The position numbers and the translations under genes were made by a program. Under the pieces are notes generated by a model. It had not been told where the DNA came from. It saw only the letters and a program-made list of their open reading frames with translations, and searched no databases. Below, in pieces: positions 58,443 to 64,000 of a stretch of 64,000 nucleotides of DNA (position 1 is its first letter; each line of letters opens with the position of its first letter). Source of the DNA: Sorghum bicolor (taxonomy: Eukaryota > Streptophyta > Magnoliopsida > Poales > Poaceae); NCBI RefSeq assembly GCF_000003195.3, contig NC_012873.2, positions 16,047,202 through 16,111,201 of the forward strand, given 5' to 3'.

Positions 58443-59183
58443 ATGACCGGCTACATTGAGATCGACGTCGATGAGCTTTTCCCTTCCGATGACTCGATGA
58501 CCATTGTCGTCACCCAACCAAAGCCTCTCACCATCGTCCCACCGAAGGAGCTTGCTGTTGTTCTGCCCAAGACTCTCGTCATCATGCCATTGAAGGAGAT
58601 CATGCCAAACCATCCTCAATCCTTCTACGCCCAAGCCACACCAATGCTTCATCTCTCGCCATCGCCATCGCGTCTCTCCATTGAATGACCTCACCACCAA
58701 CAAGAGATGTCGAAGTTCCACGTCTCCAAGGAGCTCAATCTTCTTCCTCACAAGCCCAATGAGGTGCTCACAGGGTTTAATACGAACAAGTTTAGCGATG
58801 TCACCTGCATGAAGTACAAATCTACTACACCATGTACGTCCTTTGAAGGAGTTCAGGCCATGCCAGAGCAAATTCAAGTCAAGCCTCTTAGGACTAGATC
58901 TCCATCTTCATAATCCTCACCTAGCTCTAGTGGATAGAAATGCAAGAGGACATCCAACGCATAGCTTGAGAAGCAGATTGAAGCCCTAGTTGATTCCAAT
59001 GAGATTCTTACTCAGGTAGATATTAGGAACAAGCAGGGCTTGGCAGCCCAAGCTGTCATCATTGAGAGGTTGACTAGACGTGTAGACATACTAGAAGTTA
59101 AGCATATGGGCTTAAAGTCTGAGGTCCACATTGCATGTCGCACCATAGGCAACCATCTTGAGGAGACAGAAGAAGGAGAATAA
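58443..59183 (+). pseudogene. Decayed 247-codon ORF of unknown family
   Basis: A single frame from ATG 58443 to TAA 59183 with four internal stops at about 58686 (TGA), 58911 (TAA), 58935 (TAG) and 58962 (TAG). The N-terminal part is Pro/Val-rich (IEIDVDELFPSDD, then repeats of P-K-x-L). The C-terminal part is a clear coiled coil with a heptad pattern (LEKQIEALVDSNEIL, IIERLTRRVDILEVK). It lies behind a Ty3 integrase, where some elements carry an extra or env-like ORF. The family is not recognised. Confidence 0.5.
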
Positions 59184-59189
59184 AAAGTG

Positions 59190-60400
59190 AGAGAGAGAAA
59201 GTAGAGTCAATTGATAAGGCACTAGTGTTAGAGTTTTGAGTCTTAGAGTTTTGAGAGTCTTAAATTAGTTTGTTTAAATTAGTTCGCTCGATCGCTTGAA
59301 TTGTGTAATAAAGGTGCCTTAAATGATATCAATAAAGTAGTCTTAGAGTCATATATTCTCTCTCTATTATTATTTTGGATATGTGTCTTGTCTCTACATG
59401 TTTGTTCAGAGATAACAAGAAACAAGTGTTGGGAGGACCCTGTTGACAAATAAGAAGTTGATTGCAAATTTGTGAGAAAACAGAAGTATTTGATGACAGG
59501 ACCGCACCCGATGAAGTAGGCTTGGATTCCCGGTCGACCAACCCTCCATCTTCTCCATCCTCGTCATCATTAAACCATGGTCTCATACGTACCTCTGTGC
59601 TGCACTAAATTGATGACCTATTGAAAAGCAAGCTCTATACTTGTCTAGATTAAAGTTAAGATTGCTTTTCCATGACTTACAGATAGATTTGCACAACACT
59701 TTTCTTGGAAGTACATGTTATGGTTGGGAACATTTTTAGGGACCCCATGCACTTAGGCCCTTGTGGAATGTGAGAGAAGAATAATGAAAACTTGATTCTT
59801 GATGTTTTGTCATTTGGAGAATTTCTTTTCATAAATTTTAAAGTTAATAGCTAGCCCTCCTCTATGGTAAGATACAGTGCCTACCAAAGCCTTACATGTT
59901 TACAAAACTAGCTCATAAGTTGCTTGCTGTGTGTTGAGTTGAGTTGAGTCAAACCATGCAAGACCCTTGTCGAGAGGTGGGTCATGCTCCCAAGATCAAG
60001 GAGCAAAGTAGAATTAGGTTAGTCACCAAATATTTCCACACACATGTACAATCTTGATCTAAGGGTATGACACTCCCCTTCGAGGATCTCGGCTTTGACT
60101 TGGCAACACATGCGAGGTAAGTATGCTACATCCTTGAATTACCTGAAACTCTAGATACAAGCCTTTTTAGAGGTAGGATGTTTCCAAGGCATCAATCATC
60201 AATGCCTGAGCGAGATCCACAAATACTATATATATGAGTGATCTGAGTGCACCACAAGAAGGAGAAGGTAAGCTATGATTCTTTTGAAAAATATCTATAA
60301 AAACTCAAAGTGACAGGATTGACGGATGAAAGGGGATGTTTCACGCTGTTCCATCTTTAACCGCCCAAAGTTGTATGGTAGATACATTGAATCCTGCAGT
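59190..60400. other. Intergenic, no gene recognised
   Basis: Starts with short repeats of TTAGAGTTTTGAG (59227-59260). The rest is unassigned. Short frames show no family motif. Confidence 0.5.
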
Positions 60401-60410
60401 ACATGTATGA

Positions 60411-60692
60411 CTAAGGTATGTTATTACGATTTTTCTTACCATGTTCTATCCACCAAACAGAAGTAAAATTGGTAAACTCACTAGTAGCAGCCCTAACAAA
60501 TGTATCCTTAGAAAATTTGTGAAATACAAACTTCTGGTCAACAACAATCTCCCAAGTAACATCAAGGTTATATTTACCATCAAAAAGAGGTATTTTAAAT
60601 TTAATCTTACTGAAAGCATTATTATTGTGTACCTCGCACCGCGCGGTGGCCACCCATACCTCTACGATTGTGACATAGGCGATGTCGATCAC
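60411..60692 (-). pseudogene. Retrotransposon gag fragment
   Basis: The minus-strand frame contains IKFKIPLFDGKYNLD and ATSEFTNFTSVWW. This is the plant retrotransposon gag pattern (K.KIP.F.G..D, A...F...A..WW). It is only about 90 codons, with no zinc knuckle or pol attached, so a remnant. Confidence 0.65.
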
Positions 60693-61280
60693 GACTCTGT
60701 CTCAATTATCGTGTTCTATATCAGTAGTGTAATCATCTTCATAGTTATCATCCACACGATCTTTCTCTATGTTTTCTTTTTTATGCTTCTCTTTATTGTT
60801 GGTGTGGAAGTCATCAAAATGTTTTAGAAGAGTAACAAGACTTTTATCCATACTAGCAACAGATGCCTCCAAACTTGTGAGCTTGTTGTTTATGGCAATC
60901 TACATGGCCTCTAACTATCCAAGCTTGTAATTCGTCACCTACAAGTTGTTATCAACGGTGCCTTTGGTTGAGCTGTGGCTTTTGAAAAAAGCTGCTATGG
61001 GCTGTGAGCTGTGGAAAAGCAGTTGTCAGAAAGCAGCTGTGGGAAAAGCAGAAGGCCGTTTGGTTGGAGGTGCTGTCAAATTGTAGATTGTCTGTGAAAT
61101 ACCTGTGTTTGCCCCTAACTGTCTAGGACATGTTTATATGGAAATTGCTTGAAACGTAGTAATTTGTTCTTTAATTTACATGAAAATGAGTATTTAAGCA
61201 AAGGTAAAATAATTCAACATAATAGAAAAATATCCATCAATGTTTGGATACAACAATGCCATCTCTCAACATAACTAGCC

Positions 61281-61980
61281 TCATCTCGCACTAACCAAAG
61301 CATCAGCTATCCTATCACGTATGATATTCATGGATTCATCGCTCTCCCCTTCGTCGGTACCATCTTCTTGTGTTTGTGTTCTGCGTCTTGCACATCGAGG
61401 TATGTAATCCTCATCAGCATCACACCTGTCGAACTCCTTGCCACGCATTTTGCTATCACGGATGAAGTTATGCAAAGCAAGACAAGCAGTAATGATATGC
61501 GCCTGAGTAGTAGCATCAAAACTTGGCATGTCCTTCAAAATACGCCACTTTTGCTTCAAGACTCCAAAACACCTTTCAATGACATTACGAAGGGATGAAT
61601 GTAAGAAATTGAAAACTTCATACTTTCCTTGAGGAGGCTCTGAACGATTCCGGAATTCTGGTATATGGTAGGTGCTTCCTTTGAAAGGTGCAAGATACCC
61701 ATTTCAGTTTGAATAATCCAAATCCACAAGATAATATTTTCCTAAATAAAACAAGTTAGTAAGGTACATAATAATACAATCAGCTAACATAATACAAGAA
61801 ACCATTATTACCTTTAGGAGCTACAGGAAATGATGGAAAATTTGCCAATGCATGATTGAGGATGCGTGAGTCATGGGCAGATCCTGGCCAACCGGTGACC
61901 GCAAATGTAAACCTCATATCAAAGTCACAAATAGCTGGCACATTTTGAGAAGTATACCCACGACTGAAAGATCTATTCAA
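61281..61980 (-). pseudogene. PIF/Harbinger nuclease (DDE_Tnp_4 type), one stop and one intron
   Basis: Exon 61980-61812 encodes a segment with SQNVPAICDFDMRFTFAVTG and GWPGSAHDSRIL. An intron (61811-61742) with GTAATA...TTTAG joins it to 61741-61281. That exon has KYYLVDLDYSN, then a TGA stop, then GYLAPFKG, NVIERCFGVLKQKWRIL and TACLALHNFIRD, and an acidic tail. Catalytic acidic residues are visible in CDFD, in VDLD and in the ERCF motif. The N-terminal third is missing and the Myb-like partner ORF is not seen. It is therefore inactive, but well preserved. Confidence 0.82.
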
Positions 61981-62079
61981 ACACTAATGGAACCCACTAA
62001 TGCACTATCAAGCTCCATCTCCTTTTACTAAAGCAAATATTGATGTTTTTTTAGGCTTCAAACATCATAGCTAAACAGG

Positions 62080-62450
62080 GTAGAGGGGATTGGACATCAC
62101 AATCCAAAAGGGCAGAGGAAATTGGACATACCTTGCAGGTTCTTCGCTGGCAGCGCCCTTGGCTTGGGTTGGCGACCTGGAGCCCTTGGGGAGGCGGTCA
62201 TCGTCGGGCATAAATGCGGCATGCGAGTCGGAGCAGCTTCGGTCGCGGCCAGAGGATCTCAGGTGGGGAGGCGGCCTTCATTGAGCAGCTTCGGTCACAG
62301 GTGGGGAGGCGGCCTTCGTCGAGCCTCAGGCAACGGTGGCGGCGGAGGAACCCTAGCCACCAGTCGCGGCCATGCGCGTGGTCGGGTGGGTATGGAGGTG
62401 TCGGGCGGATGCGGAAGAGGGGAATAGAAGCCACCAAAACGTTTTTTTCC
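62080..62450. repeat. GC-rich block inside the Harbinger element with short tandem repeats
   Basis: AGCAGCTTCGGTC plus GGTGGGGAGGCGGCCTTC occurs twice in succession (about 62231-62280 and 62283-62316). Frames on both strands are low-complexity. It is probably the 5' leader of the element's gene or a captured promoter. Confidence 0.5.
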
Positions 62451-62654
62451 TTTTCATAACCGGTGGTAGTGGGTAATTTTCTCCAACTTGGTCATTCAAA
62501 AGCTGATGAAAGCAAGGGGGGAGGTGCTTTTGAAATTGTACTGTAGTAAAAGTTGCTTTTGGGTAAAAGTATATGTGGCTTTTGGACCCTTTGGTTGGCT
62601 TTTGGCTTTTGCAGAAGCAAAAGCAGGTTGAAAAGTCCAACCAAAGGGACCCCA

Positions 62655-63835
62655 AGTCCCTCTGTGTGCAGCTTCACTTTCCTTTCAAAATGTTGTATGA
62701 TGCCCTTAGTGTGAGGTGATTGTGGAATTTGGTTAACCTCCTCTGTTCCTGACATGGTTTAAGAAAAAGTGGAAACAAGTAAATAATTGAAGGAGGGATC
62801 GACAAGTCCTCACTCTCAACCTTTTTCAACATAACTATTAGGACATGGCTACAACAAGACGCTCACTCTCAACCTATTCGACAAGTCCTTACCAATTCTT
62901 ACCTTGCTCAACAGGAGGGATCGACTACCGACAAGTCCACAACAATGGAATGAAGTGTATCGGTGTCGTAGCAAGACTTGTGAGATAAAAGAACGGTACC
63001 TAGACCGTGCTAGAGACGCGAGCCTGATCACAAAGGAAACCACAACACCCCATCAAAAACAAAATGAGCAGCCCTACCGGAAACAATATGAACAACCTTT
63101 TTTTTCTTTTTTGTTTTCTTTGTTTTCTTTTGCTCTTTTTTCAGGAAAACCTCAATAACTGATTATATGAACAAAAGAGTATAAATGAGCAATTCACCAC
63201 ACAAACGTTTTCTAGCAAGAGTAGGGGTATACTCTCTCTCTAGAGTAAAACTAAACCTCAAAATTTAGTATGTCGAGTACAAGTATTAACCACAGCTGAT
63301 ATAACTTCACCACGAATAGAATAGAAACGGTATATGGTGATGCACGGTTGTGACTAGATGGTGTCAAAAATTCAAAACTCTAAAAACTAGAACTAAAAAC
63401 CAGCACTCGACACGATCGAAGCAACCGAAAACTAAACAAGCCATAACTAAGCAGTATTAGCAACGACTCAAAGGTTTTATAGGATTGCAGGAAATAAATC
63501 TACTAAATTTATTGGCATTTCTAGACTACAGGAAAAAATAAAACAACAAAGGATTGGAAATCTCTCACCGATAAACCTTGATCTGATTACCAACTAGACC
63601 CTGTTAGGGTTTTTGCACGATCTTTGGATGAGAGGCATGGGATAACTCGATTGGTGAATGGAGATGACGTTCTCAGCTCGACTACAGCCTTCTAAGACCA
63701 TATTTTAGCAACCGATACACCATCCTCAATGACTATCATGATCTTGTAGAGCGCGACACCCAGCCACTAGGGCCACTCATCCTGTAAGCAATCAAAGAAC
63801 CAGCAAGAACAAGTACTAAATTACTAGATATAAAT
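62655..63835. other. Intergenic, no gene recognised
   Basis: GACAAGTCC is repeated several times (62809, 62880, 62930) in a degenerate local duplication. A poly-pyrimidine stretch lies at 63096. No coding family was seen. Confidence 0.5.
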
Positions 63836-63838
63836 TAA

Positions 63839-63946
63839 GGTTTCAATCTCAATCTCTAATGAAGTGGGGTTCTCAAGACGGGAAGATGGGCGGGTTTCAA
63901 TCTCAATCTTTAATGAAGTGGGGTCCTCAAGACTGGAAGATGGGCG
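63839..63946. repeat. 54-bp tandem repeat, two copies
   Basis: GGTTTCAATCTCAATCT and GAAGTGGGGT[TC]CTCAAGAC[GT]GG occur at 63839 and again at 63893, with three mismatches. Confidence 0.92.
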
Positions 63947-64000
63947 GCTGATCCAGCATACGCACTTACAAGCAAGTAGTGAAAGCTAAACTTGATCTAA

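Larger units (their letters stand above)
60957..62651 (-). mobile_element. PIF/Harbinger-type element, decayed, 1.7 kb
   Basis: The ends are inverted: GGTGCCTTTGGTTG at the left, and CAACCAAAGGGACC at the right. Both subterminal regions are rich in AAAAGC/GCTTTT words. The interior codes a Harbinger nuclease on the minus strand. The expected 3-bp target duplication could not be confirmed. Confidence 0.7.

Noticed and set aside
1..64000. tRNA, rRNA or microRNA genes
   Set aside because: No cloverleaf with A/B boxes or rRNA core sequence was noticed by eye; the tRNA-like TGGTATCAAAGC is a retrotransposon primer site.

Overview
The window is nuclear DNA from a flowering plant, almost certainly a grass. 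It has long intergenic tracts, multi-exon genes with GT-AG introns, and dense grass-type transposons: Stowaway MITEs ending in CTCCCTCC/GGAGGGAG, MITEs beginning GGCCTTGTTTAGTT, a CACTA element packed with TTTGCCGAG repeats, Helitrons ending near GTTGCAACGCAC, and Copia and Ty3 retrotransposons. The repeat families suggest a panicoid grass of the sorghum or sugarcane type, but this is inferred from recognition and not from a search. No prokaryotic, plastid or viral genes were seen.

Four protein-coding genes could be assembled exon by exon. (1) An F-box/LRR protein like Arabidopsis At3g58530 (+, 4500-8284, 12 exons, 349 aa). (2) Mitochondrial ribosomal protein mL53 (-, 18022-14748, two exons, 142 aa), whose 33-nt last exon lies beyond a 2.85-kb intron full of MITEs. 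(3) An ABCE-type (RLI) ribosome-recycling ATPase (-, 27816-22867, 11 exons, 606 aa), followed in the same frame and strand by an unexplained spliced open frame (22797-22174). (4) An LRR receptor-like kinase of subfamily II (+, 38899-44018, 11 exons, 607 aa).

The rest is mainly mobile DNA. 1-4400 holds MITEs and an inverted duplication. 10.8-13.1 kb has a hexanucleotide array and a CACTA element. 18981-21869 is a good Helitron candidate. 28-38.5 kb has hAT and Mutator-like MITEs, a Copia remnant broken by a nested solo LTR, and a second Helitron-like segment. 44144-52531 is a complete, very young LTR retrotransposon inserted 125 bp after the kinase stop codon. It has only a gag-type ORF and a protease-like ORF, so it must rely on enzymes from elsewhere. 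53-62.7 kb carries a long foldback Mutator-like element, a CACTA transposase fragment, a Ty3 integrase pseudogene, a decayed ORF and a PIF/Harbinger nuclease remnant.

The four genes do not form a pathway. Two act in translation (cytosolic ribosome recycling, mitochondrial ribosome), one in SCF-type ubiquitination and one in cell-surface signalling. The points most worth following up are the in-frame spliced open frame after the ABCE stop codon, the young non-autonomous retrotransposon, and the Helitron with its captured exon-like sequence.
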